The notes below the pieces were generated by a model, which did not search any database, was not told the DNA's origin, and saw only the letters and a list, made by a program, of their open reading frames with translations. Source: Rotaria sp. Silwood1 (taxonomy: Eukaryota > Rotifera > Eurotatoria > Philodinida > Philodinidae). Taken from it: a DNA stretch of 64,000 bases. This document shows, piece after piece, positions 1 to 11,665 of the stretch. Location of the stretch: assembly GCA_905250075.1 (NCBI GenBank), contig CAJNOP010000317.1, positions 161,188 through 225,187 of the forward strand, read 5' to 3'. The translations under genes were made by a program, and so were the position numbers. Each line of letters opens with the position of its first letter. Position 1 is the first letter of the stretch.

Positions 1-919
1 TTATGCTAATTCTGGTCCATTAAGACTAAAGCTAAATAATCAAACAGTACACAATTTGAAGAATGGAGTACAGGTAAATACACTTGAACCTACTCTGACT
101 GCCGTTAAACTCGAATATAGTATTCATCGATAGAGCTTGAAATTTTGCAGTTATGATAACCCACATCAATACATTACCTTTAAAACAAAAGCTTTGATGA
201 AAGAATGAACGATCACTTCGATAGGCCTGCTCTAATCCACTCCATGCTAAGAAGCCATTCCAACTCATCCTAAACTTTGTAGTAGCTTAAAATGGTTTGG
301 CATACTTGTGAATAGGTTAGAGTGAATCCATCGAAATGATATTGGATTCTTACATCAAAGGCTTATTTTAAAGAGAGTGGCTTGATTTGGAGTCTTATGA
401 ATGCAGAATTCCAAGCTCTATCGATTGATACTTTCTTCAAATGAAACAGCGATGAGAATGGATTGAAATGTATTGTAGTGATACTGTATAGAATGAGGTT
501 TGTATTTATATTCTATTATTGGTTCTATTCTTTCCACGCTCTTCAATCCTCTCATCTTTGACCCATACTTTTCAGAAATGAAACCTTTATCTGTAATATA
601 GTAGAGATAGCAGAATTATGTGTATTCATGTATCATCTTGTATTGAGAATATATTATAAACGTCATCACAGACAATTCATCACTTTTCATGTACATGATA
701 TCTTTTCACTGTTTCGTTTTACCAAAAGAAATGCCTTAAGAGTTTAGATCTTGCTGATCCTCTACTTATTATAGTTAAAGAGATGAAAAGTGAATTAAAA
801 TAGTAATAGAAAATTCTTCAATTTTTTTTTCTAAAAAATGTAACTGCCAAGCGATCACATAAAAAGTTAGTATATACTAAGAGTTGAGGACAAGCTAACA
901 GCGATTTGTTATTTGAAAA
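1..919. other. No recognisable gene (upstream of A2M)
   Basis: AT-rich sequence without a convincing long reading frame or obvious repeat. The 5' exons expected for the A2M gene that follows were not found here; only a run of T and A-rich stretches is seen close to its first visible exon. Confidence 0.5.
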
Positions 920-3900
920 ATGATCAATATGCTTCTGTTGGCAAAGCTTTTAAAGTTTTGTTTAATACTAGGGGGTAGATACCACATGTCATACAGTGTC
1001 AAAGATGAACAAGGACGATTGGCTATGAGTTTCTATGATAATTTTTATGTCTCTGGTGGTTACGAAAAAGAAATAGAAACACAAAAGGTAGATTATATTC
1101 CAACTGATACAATCACAATTGTAGCAAATGCAAAAAATTATCAACCAGATGACACATGTGAATTACTAATACTAGCACCGTTTAGTCCAGCGAATGGTCT
1201 AGTTATATTTGACTGTGGTGGCCAGGTCTCACAACCGATACAATTTCAGATAGAAACTGGAAAAAATTCAGCAACTATTGAATTTAAAATATCAAAAGAT
1301 TGGATACCAAATTTCACAGTTCACGCTGAATTAACAGGCTCAATTCCAAGAGAAACTGAAGTGATTAATTCACCACATCGACCAGCAATCGCTACTGGTT
1401 CAGTAACAGTAGAAGTATCAAGAGATAGTTATAAGTTGAATGTTTTGATTAATACAAAAGAAACTAATAAAACATATACACCATCATCAATTATTCATAT
1501 AGATGTCGACGTTACACAACATGTAGATAACTCGCCTATGAGCAAAGCAGAAGTCTGCCTCATTGTCGTTGATGAAGCGGTTTTGTCATTAACTGGTCAC
1601 AAATTAGATAGTCCATTAGATATATTTTATCCTAATCAGCCAGCAAATATCACACAATACCATGATAGAAATCGTTGTTTGTTATTCAATATGCAAGATA
1701 TAGAAAAATTTAAGAAAGATATGCAACAAAGACAATCTTCATTCGAGCTCTGCGAATCGCTCAGTGCAAGAGCGATGTATGACTGTATGCCTATGGCCTG
1801 TTCAGCAGCTTTCGGACATGGCGGTTTCGATGAGTCTAATGTTGAAAAAAAAATAGCTGTTCGATCGAATTTCAATCCACTAGCATGTTGGATACCATCC
1901 TCTATCACTAATTCATCAGGACGTGTTTCATTTGAAATTAAATTACCTGATAATCTAACACGCTATCGTGTATGGGCGGTAGCAACGAATGATAAACAAT
2001 ATGGCTTAGGTGAAATGTCATTTACTGTACAATTACCAATTATGATTCGGCCTTCACCGCCAAGATTTCTTAATTATGGTGATACAGCTCATATCTCAGT
2101 TATTTTACAAAATCAAACTGATCTATCCTTCTTACTACATGCTGGTTTAAGAGCAACTAATGCTAAATTATTAACGTCACAAATAAATCAACAAGCAGTT
2201 GGTTATGCAATTGTACTGCAACCAAGTAAACGTGCTGCTCTTACATTTCCATTATCAACAATTCATTCTGGTACAGCTCGATTCCAGTTCATAATTAGTA
2301 CTATCAAGAATGAAACATGTACACAATTCGGTGATGCTATTGAACTAAGTGTACCTGTATTCACACCAGCAACATCTGAAGCATTTGCAACATACGGTGA
2401 TATATGTGAAGAAGAAGTAGTTTTACAACCAGTAGAGACACCAAAAAATGTTATTCCACAATTTGGTGAATTATCAATAACAACAAGTTCAACAGCATTA
2501 GCATCATTAACAGATGCAATTATTTCACTCTATACATATCCATATGAATGTACAGAACAATTAAGTTCAAGACTGTTAGGTATACAATCACTATGGGATG
2601 TTTTACAAGCATTTCATTGGAAAGATTTACCTGAAGTATCAGTATTGAAAACTAAATTAGAGTCAGATCTGAATACACTAAAAGGTCGTCAATATTCAAA
2701 TGGTGGATTTGGTTATTGGACAAATCGAAATGACTGTTATGCTGATCCATATATGAGTGTACATGTTGCACACTGTTTAGCCGTTCTCGTGAATAAAAAG
2801 GTAAGAGTTTTATTGTATAAATGACTATTAATACAATTATTACAAGAATAGAGCATCTAATTCATTTTAAAATTGTGAAAATGATTTATTCACAAAAATT
2901 TGAATTCTTTGTTCAAAATAGTGCGAAATAAATATCAGTTGTGTAGGTGAAGATATACTGCACGCTCGAGAAAGTTCTGTGTGAAACTCCATTATCCTAT
3001 GTAAAAAACAAAGGTTAAAAATTGATTATAACTGCATTACTATAATCTGACTTTAATCAAATTTTTTAGCATTTAAAGATAACTTTCATTTGATTTAATC
3101 CTTTTTAATTTATTTGAATCGATTATTATTATTAAATCAACTATAATTGATTAGACTTTTTTAACCAATTCAAACAGATTAAGAAAGATTACATCAAATG
3201 AAATCTGTCATTTTTATAATCTTTCTTTTTTTACATGGAATGCATTCCACTTAAAACTATACTATAAAAAACTTTTAAATGTCAACCATATCTTTCAAAA
3301 ATGTTACATTATTTACAGGTATTTAATGTTAACAAGAACATGCTGAACAACTCACTAAAATATCTTGAAAATATTGAATCTGAAATTAATCAATTATCAT
3401 ACACTAAATATTGGTCTGACTTAACTCGATTTAGTTTGATAAGTTATGCATTATATGTGCGAGCAAAACATCTTCAAAATGTAGCTGACGAAGCTTCACA
3501 ATTATTTCAGCGTAGTGGATTTGATAAACTTAGTTTAGAAGCATTAGGATGGCTATTAATAGCATTATCAACGGATAGAAATAATAATAAAGATCAAATA
3601 ATTGAAATAATATACCAACATCTCAAAGGTAAAGTAAGTGAAACAAGTGAAACAGTTAATTTTATTACATCATATGGTGATGATGGTCAATCAGTCATGT
3701 TACATTCAAATCAACGAACAGATGCTATATTATTAGAATCATTATTATATATTGATCCAAATTCAACTCTCTGTACTAAATTATGTAAAGGTTTACAAGC
3801 ACATAAAGTGAAAGGTGCATGGAAGTCTACACAGGAAAATTGTTTTGTATTAATTGCATTAGATAAATATTTTCACATAAAAGAAAAAGATACACCAAAT

Positions 3901-5089
3901 TTTGTTGCTAATATTTGGTTTGATAATGATTATTGTGGTCAACATCCATATAAAGGTAAGATCATATCTTAAGAACAATGATGATTTGATCACCAATATT
4001 GTGAATGTAATTATAGTCATATAGCAGCATTACAAAAGAATTGAGATCAAAATGGAATGTGGTTTTCCAGATAATATACTTATCCATGTAGAAGTTTTAG
4101 TTAGACCTCAAGATTCGTTAAATAAGTTATCTTTGCCTACAAGAAATGATTTCTGTCTATCTATTTCTAAATATAGGTATGCTAAACTCTAGCTTTCATA
4201 AGTTTTCAGTTCTTGTCTAAAAGAATTTGAATTATTTCTTTAACTTCATGTATGATATGAAGACAAATTAACCCTTATATTTATTAGTTTGTGACTTCTA
4301 GCAATAATTCATATTCCTATATTATTCAATATATTTTTGGATAGCGTTTATTTTTATCTCAAATACTACTAAATGATGGTTTCACAATATCTAATGTATT
4401 CTAATATTTTGTCTTAATATAAAGGCCGAACGACAAATACACATACAGTAAATATTCCGATGAAAGTAATCTTATCACCATCATCATCCGACACAAATAA
4501 CAATAAGAATCTAATTATGCAGAAAGATGGTAATGGTCGATTATATTATCGTATTGCATTGAATTATGCTCCATCAAATTTACAATTAAATGCAGTTAAC
4601 TATGGTTTTAAAATTGAACGCACATACGTAGCTATCAATGATTCATCACATGTTCAGAAACAATCAGATGGTACATGGAAATTCCTGTTAGGTGAAAAAA
4701 TCAAAGTCATATTAATAATGACAGCAACACAACGACGATATCATATAGCATTAGTTGATTATTTACCAGCTGGTTGTGAACCATTAAATACAAAATTAAA
4801 AGGTACATTGACTGGCGATACACAATCATCAGTAACAAGATCAAACAGAAATCTTCATTATTGTGGATGTCGACCATATTCAACTATTGGTTGGACTGAG
4901 CATGAAAATTTAAGAGATGAACGTGCTGAAGCATTTCGATCATTATTATGGCCTGGTGTATATGAATGGAGTTATATAATGCGTGCAACATGTGCTGGAA
5001 CATTTATCATTCCGCCAGCTAAGGCTGAAGAAATGTATTCACCAGAAAACTTTGGTCGATGTGGTACAGAAAAGGTTATAATTGAATAA
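920..5089 (+). CDS. Bacterial-type alpha-2-macroglobulin, 3' portion (3 exons)
   Basis: Encodes the middle and C-terminal part of an alpha-2-macroglobulin family protein, a large protease trap. Exons are 920-2800, 3319-3955 and 4425-5089; donors GTAAG at 2801 and 3956 and acceptors AG at 3317 and 4423 join in frame, giving about 1060 residues. Visible parts are MG/bait-like sequence (to about residue 320), the A2M domain with the conserved block NLTRYRVWAVAT and MIRPSPPRFLNYGD, a thioester-domain motif YPYECTEQ (Cys544 to Gln547), an alpha-helical TED in exon 2, and a C-terminal block NLRDERAEAF and PPAKAEEMYSPE. CTEQ keeps the Cys and Gln needed for a thioester but differs from the animal GCGEQ. 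These blocks resemble bacterial A2M, so bacterial ancestry is inferred. N-terminal MG domains and a signal peptide are missing: the first exon seems internal (AG acceptor at 970-971), so the gene is 5'-truncated or has distant exons. Confidence 0.85.
2985..3250. repeat. Imperfect inverted repeat inside A2M intron 1
   Basis: The 518-nt intron carries two arms of about 50-60 nt in inverted order; for example TTTCATTTGATTTAATC near 3090 pairs with the segment near 3187-3204. It resembles a decayed foldback insertion and may explain why this intron is ten times longer than the short introns elsewhere in the window. Confidence 0.5.
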
Positions 5090-5323
5090 AAAATGTATGG
5101 TACATTTAAAATTTCTTGATTATTTTTCTGGATATGATGTAGTTTTATTTTTGTCTTCATTGCAAATCCTATTATTAATCAACTTATTTTAATGTATTCA
5201 TTTTACTATCCTAATTAATTTACTACTTTTATATTTGAATAAAATTAATTACTTGATATATTTACTGCAAATATTAGTAAAATGGTATTAATAGATTACT
5301 AATCAACACTGTTTCTTTCATAG

Positions 5324-5436
5324 TGAAATTGAGGCTCTAGATGAATATAGCGAAGTGAAAACAATGAGAGAGAAATATATTGATATTTTCATGAGATTTC
5401 AACCACATGAAACTTTTAGAGTTTATTGGCCATACA
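5324..5436 (+). CDS. Possible orphan exon, unknown product
   Basis: An open stretch of 113 nt lies between an acceptor-like CATAG and a donor GTAAGC. It reads EIEALDEYSEVKTMREK and then a block rich in aromatic residues ending VYWPY. No family recognised. The neighbouring assembly gap (5641-5740) prevents following the gene. It could be a chance open frame. Confidence 0.3.
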
Positions 5437-5640
5437 GTAAGCTATTAAAATTCTGACGACCAATTTGTAATGGAATGACGTTTATTACGGTGTTCCGATA
5501 ATACAGTCACAGGCATTCAAATTCTAGAAGAATGATTTCATACAAATGTCTTTCAAATTAAATACATACAGCATTAACAATTATATAATTGACGACATTA
5601 TAGTACATATTACATTTCTTTACAACATGCACTAGATCCC

Positions 5641-5740
5641 NNNNNNNNNNNNNNNNNNNNNNNNNNNNNNNNNNNNNNNNNNNNNNNNNNNNNNNNNNNN
5701 NNNNNNNNNNNNNNNNNNNNNNNNNNNNNNNNNNNNNNNN
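5641..5740. other. Assembly gap (100 N)
   Basis: Exactly 100 unknown bases, the usual placeholder for a scaffold join of unknown size. Flanking sequence is AT-rich and non-coding. Confidence 0.98.
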
Positions 5741-6167
5741 GAAAAATCGATCTAAAAATTTTAAAACAACATTTTTATAGGTAACTCGACGAGCTCTATC
5801 CAACCATGTCATCAAATCGGCAAACAAAAATTTTGCTCCAATTTCGATTTGCCGGCACCTTACGTTTTCTCGATGTTTTGCAGAAATTACTGATTTTAAA
5901 GTGATTTCATCTTATGAAATAGTGGAGAAAAAGACGTATCTCTGTCTCCTCTTTCGATTGGTAAAAACTGTAGATCTCTAGCTTTTTGAGTTCTTGAGTT
6001 ATTCAAAAAACAGTGGAGCACACCGTATTTTGAAACGGACAATAGAAAGTTTTTCTTCATTGAGAAATGTGAGCTTGTATTTTGGCTTCTTACAGCAGAG
6101 TATGAATATTTCCCATGCAAGTCATTTCCAGTTTTGTCTATGTTTTCATATGTTTGAGCGAAATATA

Positions 6168-7888
6168 CAGGGTGGTCCAAAAGTCACGCACCCGAAAAAC
6201 AATCAAATATCTCTGTTACGGCTCGAGTAAACGGGCTGATTTTTTTATCACTAGTAAACGCATGTTCACACTTCATATCCATAAAGACAAGGCTGGAGAG
6301 AATCTTTTTTAACCCATTGGGGACGGGAGGACCATATATGGCCAACGGTTGTAGATCGGACCATAGCTGACTTGAATATGCCTCTTGTGATACTTTTATG
6401 ACGTATAGACTAGTACAGAATATGAATCTTCTACTTTCAATGAAATGTGACACTACTGCCTGTTGTGTCCTCATTATTCTTTCTATTTTTGTAGATGGAC
6501 TCGTATTTACTATTCTCTTTCGTTACTGTTCAGCTGAAAAGACATTGATCAGTCGAATTCGTATATGTGTTAAGTTTTTCCCAACAAGTTATTATATGTT
6601 ACTAGTTGGATTTTTCCAACATGCTCTTATATATCATATTGTTACGTGCTGCCTTTCTTGAATGTATTCTATCACCAACTCTTTGTAATACATCACACAT
6701 ATTCATATATAACCAGAACGAGAGGAAGAGAGAAAACAATAGAGAGAGGAAGAATGAGTACGACGATGAAAGGAATAAAATGGCAGAGGCAGAGAAGCGA
6801 TATACGTGACGAAATGTCATGACTCAGATTTTCACCGCCTAACAATATGTAGGTTTTTCCCAACTTGCTATCACATGTCGTATATTGGATTTTTTCAGCA
6901 TGTTCTCTTCATATATGCTATTGCTCATCTCATTTCGTGGGTTTTTCATCTTCGTCTTCGTCTTCTTCTCTGTTGTTGCTCAGTCGACGCTAAGTATTGT
7001 ACAATAAACCGCTGACTCACGTTTCTACACACACAACATTTACAATTACATCATCATTCATCATAATATGCACAATAACGTCGGACTTTGTATTTCAGAT
7101 TGCTTTCGAGATTATCACACGCTGAAATATTTTTAGACATTCGTTTTTTAGCATCGTCTGAATAAATATATCATTCAGCGTTTCAAAAAAAATTAATTTT
7201 TTCTCAACAGTAACCCCGTCCTCAAAGAGTTAAGTACCACTATTGACTTCAACAAAAGAATTTTTACTTTTTCACAGATAGAAGAAAAAACAATATAGAG
7301 GATGGTGTAAAAGTCATTTTACCGAAAAAACATTGAATATCTCCGTTACGACTCGAGCAAACGAGCTGATCTTTTTTCTAATGATATAGGCATGTTCGAA
7401 CTTTATATCCATAAAGACATGTCTAGAAAGACCCTTTGTTAACAATATTGGTTTTTTTCCTATCTGTAACAAAGTAAAATTTTTGTTGAGATCAATAGTG
7501 GTACTTAAGACCAAGCTCAATAGAAGAGACAATCAATATCAACAAGTATCATGATCAGCTGAAGTAACATGAGTCCATGTTTTCTATATATACATGTAGA
7601 CAACAATTGTTACAAGCCATCGGTCAAAGATCTAGTTCAGATGAAAAATAAAATCGATAATAACATCAAAATAAATTTTATATGATGTTTTTATATACTT
7701 TTTCTAACACGATAGCTGTGTGTATTACATTTGTAAATAGTTATTTTGTACACCTATTAGAGACAAATTTTACATGAAATCAAACTTTAATGGATATAGA
7801 ATGAAACTATACAAAGCTCACGAAAATTGTTTAAACTGTCAAAGAAATATTCAAGTTTCTTTCTCAACCAAACTTTTGGGATACTCTG
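6168..7888. mobile_element. Mariner-like non-autonomous element, interrupted
   Basis: A TA-flanked end CAGGGTGGTCCAAAAGTC at 6168 and an inverted partner ending GGGATACTCTGTG near 7888 resemble Tc1/mariner termini. A second, directly repeated copy of the left terminal region (about 140 nt) lies at 7303-7443. A piggyBac-like insertion (6313-7229) splits the left part, and 7230-7297 pairs in inverted order with 7446-7512. No transposase frame was found. The right boundary is uncertain. Confidence 0.45.
6309..7233. mobile_element. piggyBac-like non-autonomous element
   Basis: Flanked on both sides by TTAA (6309-6312 and 7230-7233), the piggyBac target duplication. The left end reads CCCATTGGGGACGGGAGG; the right end, reverse-complemented, reads CTCTTTGAGGACGGGG. 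Both resemble the ends of the full piggyBac copy at 26.2 kb (CACATTGGGCACG). The interior, about 0.9 kb, has purine-rich tracts and no transposase frame. It landed inside the mariner-like sequence, so it is the younger of the two. Confidence 0.6.
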
Positions 7889-7940
7889 TGAATTGACAGT
7901 GAATATCGGTTAAAAAAAATTAATTCTCTTTTTTATTTAG

Positions 7941-8295
7941 GTGAATCTCGAAAATCAATCATAACGCTATTTTTTATTTGAAATATGAGTAATACAATTT
8001 TTTATTTAGATTCAAAGCAACAGTACCTGTAACGGTAAATAGTATTTTAAAAATTAAATATGCGCTTTTTTCTTATTTAGATGAATAGTAGCAATAATCA
8101 GAATGGTAACTACTTTTAATATTTAATAATGTATTTTATATTTAGGCTAATCACAAGGACAACTGCAAAAGTAAGTATTTTTTAAAAAGAAAATTAAGTC
8201 GATTTCGATATTCACAATACAGGAGGTTACCGTTCCTTGAACAATTCTTGGAAATGTTTTGGAGACTTCCTGAGGATATGTTAAGGTATTCTTGA
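7941..8295 (+). CDS. 3' end of a gene with four tandem 25-nt micro-exons
   Basis: Four blocks of exactly 25 nt (7941-7965, 8010-8034, 8081-8105, 8146-8170) each follow a TTATTTAG- or TATTTAG-type acceptor. Three are followed by GTAA donors and the first by a GC donor. Introns are 44, 46, 40 and 52 nt. Joined to the next exon from 8223, the reading frame is open through FKATVPVTMNSSNNQNG and then LPFLEQFLEMFWRLPEDML, ending at TGA 8293-8295. The only interruption is a TAA at the start of micro-exon 4; an alternative acceptor 12 nt downstream (CACAAG) would skip it in frame. The upstream part of the gene is not visible, because a mariner-like end lies just before. No protein family recognised. 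Confidence 0.5.
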
Positions 8296-8495
8296 CTAGG
8301 CCAGTAAGTAGAACACTAAGAGTTCTTATTTAACTTTCTGACATCACAGTACATATATACTCCCTTACTAGAAGATCTCGGGTCCTCTAATGCGTCCCAG
8401 TGTATAAAATTCCCAAAGACTCTTCTAATTCGACTTTTTGATAAAGTTTTCAAAAAGATCCTTAAAAAAATTAGCTTTTATATTTCATATCACTA

Positions 8496-9075
8496 CAGGG
8501 TATCCCAAAAGTCATCTTACACTTCAAAAATCTTGGGTTTCTTCGCCTTCTTTTGATCAGATGGACTGATTTTTTTACCACTAACAAAGTGTTATTCACA
8601 GATCATGTTCATAAAAGAAACATTGTCAAAAGTTGCTTTGAAATATGTATAACTAACTTTAACAAAAAATGGTAACCTTTCATGAGTTATGAACAACCAA
8701 TACTGCAGCTGTATCAATAAAATCTTGCCTTTTACGATTGAAACTTTTAAGATACAGTGAGTAACAAGACATGCATCTGTGGTGTAAGTATGAGATCAAA
8801 CGACACTCGTGCGAAAAATTGATTGAAAATAATTATATGCCGTTTATTCTTAAGTAAGGGAACAAATCTCTTGTTTTGTCATAGCTAGTAAAAGGTTAAG
8901 TTCTTTGTTAAAGCCAGTTATACATATTTCAAAAAGAACTTTTAACAGTGTTTCTCTTATGAATATGAACTATGAATACTCTTTTATCAGTGATAAAAAA
9001 ATTAGCCCATTTGGTCTAAAGATGGTCGAGATGTTCAACCTTTTTGGAGTGTACTGCGACTTTTGGAACACTCTG
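8496..9075. mobile_element. Mariner-like MITE with ~185-nt terminal inverted repeats
   Basis: Starts CAGGGTATCCCAAAAGTC and ends with the inverted counterpart ACTTTTGGAACACTCTG, with TA on both outer sides (Tc1/mariner target duplication). The two terminal repeats can be aligned for about 185 nt with many substitutions, leaving a core of about 210 nt without a coding frame. The terminal repeats are related to the copy at 6.2 and 7.3 kb. Confidence 0.7.
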
Positions 9076-9092
9076 TATTTTCTCGAAAAAAC

Positions 9093-11054
9093 TATCTGGT
9101 AAACATGCAATGATGAAACACGTACTTCTCTACTCAGACTGTTTTAAGCATCTGAAGTTTTGCCCTACTAATGCATGAGTTACCACTGAGACTCTTCGTA
9201 CAGCTATTAAATTTGTTCAAATATACAGTTCTGTATTTTCTAACTCGAAATATTTGAAAAATGCTGTCAGTGCGCGAAAAGATCGATAGTAATTGATGTG
9301 AAAATAGTTGTGTTCCATCAACATATGAGTTTATTTTGACCAATCAAGATGCTATTGGTAAACAACAGAGTCCTTTATAAGAAAGTTTCACATAAAATTA
9401 AATTAGATACTTGTCACTTCGTGACATTTCCTGATTTTCGAATAATAAATATTGAACTGAATCAAAATTTTTGACTATTTGTATGAGATCCGAACAATCA
9501 GATTATTGTTAACAAGAAGAACTCAAAAGAATGTCGACAAGTGAAAAGCTGTGATGAATCCTGCTCGAGTAATTTCAGCCGTTGTTGAATCTGAGAACTG
9601 TTTACTATCTTAGGCATTCGTGACAAAGTGAAATGCACGTGTAAAGCTATATTCGCTTCTTCTAAAATCACTGAAAGATTTGAAATGGATACAGTCAACT
9701 ATTGTAGCTAAATCAGAGGAGGACCTCAACAAGAATCCAACAGAAGGATGCATCAGTAGCTGTGACCGTTATTTAACATACGATGAACCCAAATTCACAC
9801 CCAGAACCACAACTTATTTCCTGAATGACTCATAGTTCAAAAAAAAAGTCGGAAATCGCTAGGAATCCTGATCAATCCTCTTTCGAATCCCGTCAAAATC
9901 TTTGAGTTTCGTGGCTACACTCTTTCTTCAGGACTTTGTCGTTCTCTCAAGAGAAAAGAGCGAATCCTTGAATAGTCCTGATTGGATCAGTCAACGATCT
10001 GGAACAGAACCACCAAGGATTTTCGCTGAAGTAGTACAATTTTGATCCCTGTCAGAATTCGCAGCTGTTTACAGACAAATAAAGTGATTCCGCCAAAATC
10101 TTACAAGGCTTTTTCTTAGTAGGTTTTTTCTAAATTGTTTTTGATGTTAGTGTTATATTCGTTCGATAAAAACCAATTTTTAGAATTTTTTCTCAAGGAT
10201 ATTTTTGAGAAATTATTAAAACAGGGTGCTAATTGTAATTTGGTTATTTCGATATTTTTTCATTGCATAGCTGATTCTACTCTGTGGCATAATTTCCGGT
10301 GAAGTCGTGGATAGCTTCATTGATTCATAAGAAAAATTATAAATACATTTTTGAAACCGAGTGGAAAAATTAAATGTAAATAGTGTAATTTTGCCAATCG
10401 AAAAAGAATATTGGGAAGACTATTGTAGTTTCATAATTTTTTTGAGATGATTTCTATTTGTATAAAACTGGAATAGTACTTTAAATTTAACTCAGAATTT
10501 AAAATATTGAAAGTTGAAGTTACATATAATGATATGATATAATCCAGCCAGCTAAACTAATCGGTATGTATATTGAAGGTCTAGATATCAATAGTCAATG
10601 TGTTCACTTATTTTCTAGTCTGTTCAGAAAATCTTGCAACGATCCTGCTAGGAAAACTGGTAGTATCCTTGAGAAAACCTAGATCAATATAGCATTATAT
10701 GAACAGAAATTTCTTTTTCGATTCGGAATCATTGAAACCCTAGTGGATCTTGATCCAAAAACAGTAGAAAACTGACAAGAACCCTGATTCTATGCTGTTT
10801 CGAGTCCTACTAGCATCTTGGCATTCCATGGCTAAACACTTCTTTCAGGATTTCATCAAGGATTTTCCTTAGGGGTGCGATTTGACAATATCTGGTCATA
10901 AAGGAACAAAAATTTTTAAACTTCCCTTTCATCCGCAATGATCAAAGCAATGTACTATATCCTATTCTCACAGGAATATACCTATCAATGAAAAAGGAAT
11001 ATTCATCTCTTCGTTAATGAGAAGAGACCTTTTATATTTTAATTGGGTTACGAG
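9093..11054. other. Gene-poor stretch with diverged repeats
   Basis: No convincing coding region. Segments near 9840-9990 and 10780-10870 share a diverged direct similarity (for example TTTCGAGTCC / TTTCGAATCC and CATGGCTAAACACTTC / CGTGGCTACACTCTTTC), so this is probably old repeat sequence. Confidence 0.4.
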
Positions 11055-11665
11055 AGCTTCCATACAGCTCCTCTCAGTTTTACATCGACTGTTTGCTGAC
11101 AAAATTTAAGTATGATAGCCTGGTAATACAGAAATTGATAGTTCGATTTTCATTCAACTCATGGACTAACTCAAGCAGAGCAGGCTTAGAAGTCGATTTT
11201 ATCGAAAACTAGCCTCGAAATCTTACTATTTTATTCTTCTTGACTGTTCTTTCAAAATTTTGATTTCATCATTAAATAGAGCAGAAAAAGTTACCCATTT
11301 AGAATAGCTTTCAGATCTAGATTTCTAGCACTCATTTTTTGGAAAGATTTGCAAACTCAGGAAAAAACCAGCACTTAATACAACAACTGAAAGGCACAGT
11401 TTTTCTATCCATCTACACCGGCACCCTTTAATCGAATGATTAAATCGACATTTTGAAAGAACATTCACCAAGAATAAAACAGCCAGTTTCCGAGGCTTCT
11501 TTTTCGATAAAATCGACTTTTGAGTCTGCTCTGTCGCAGTTAATTCATGAGTCGAATGAAAATCAAACATAAATTGTTGCACAACTTAATAATGACTACA
11601 AGACTAGCATACTCAAATCTTGTCAGAAAAAAGTCGATGTAAATCTGGAAGGAGTCGAAACATCT
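11055..11665. repeat. Foldback element with ~230-nt arms
   Basis: The left arm (about 11055-11285) and right arm (about 11430-11665) are inverted copies; shared blocks include AGTCGATTTTATCGAAAA and TTTACATCGACT. The loop is about 140 nt. No coding frame is visible. The termini are not sharp, so an old long-TIR MITE is the likeliest reading. Confidence 0.6.
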
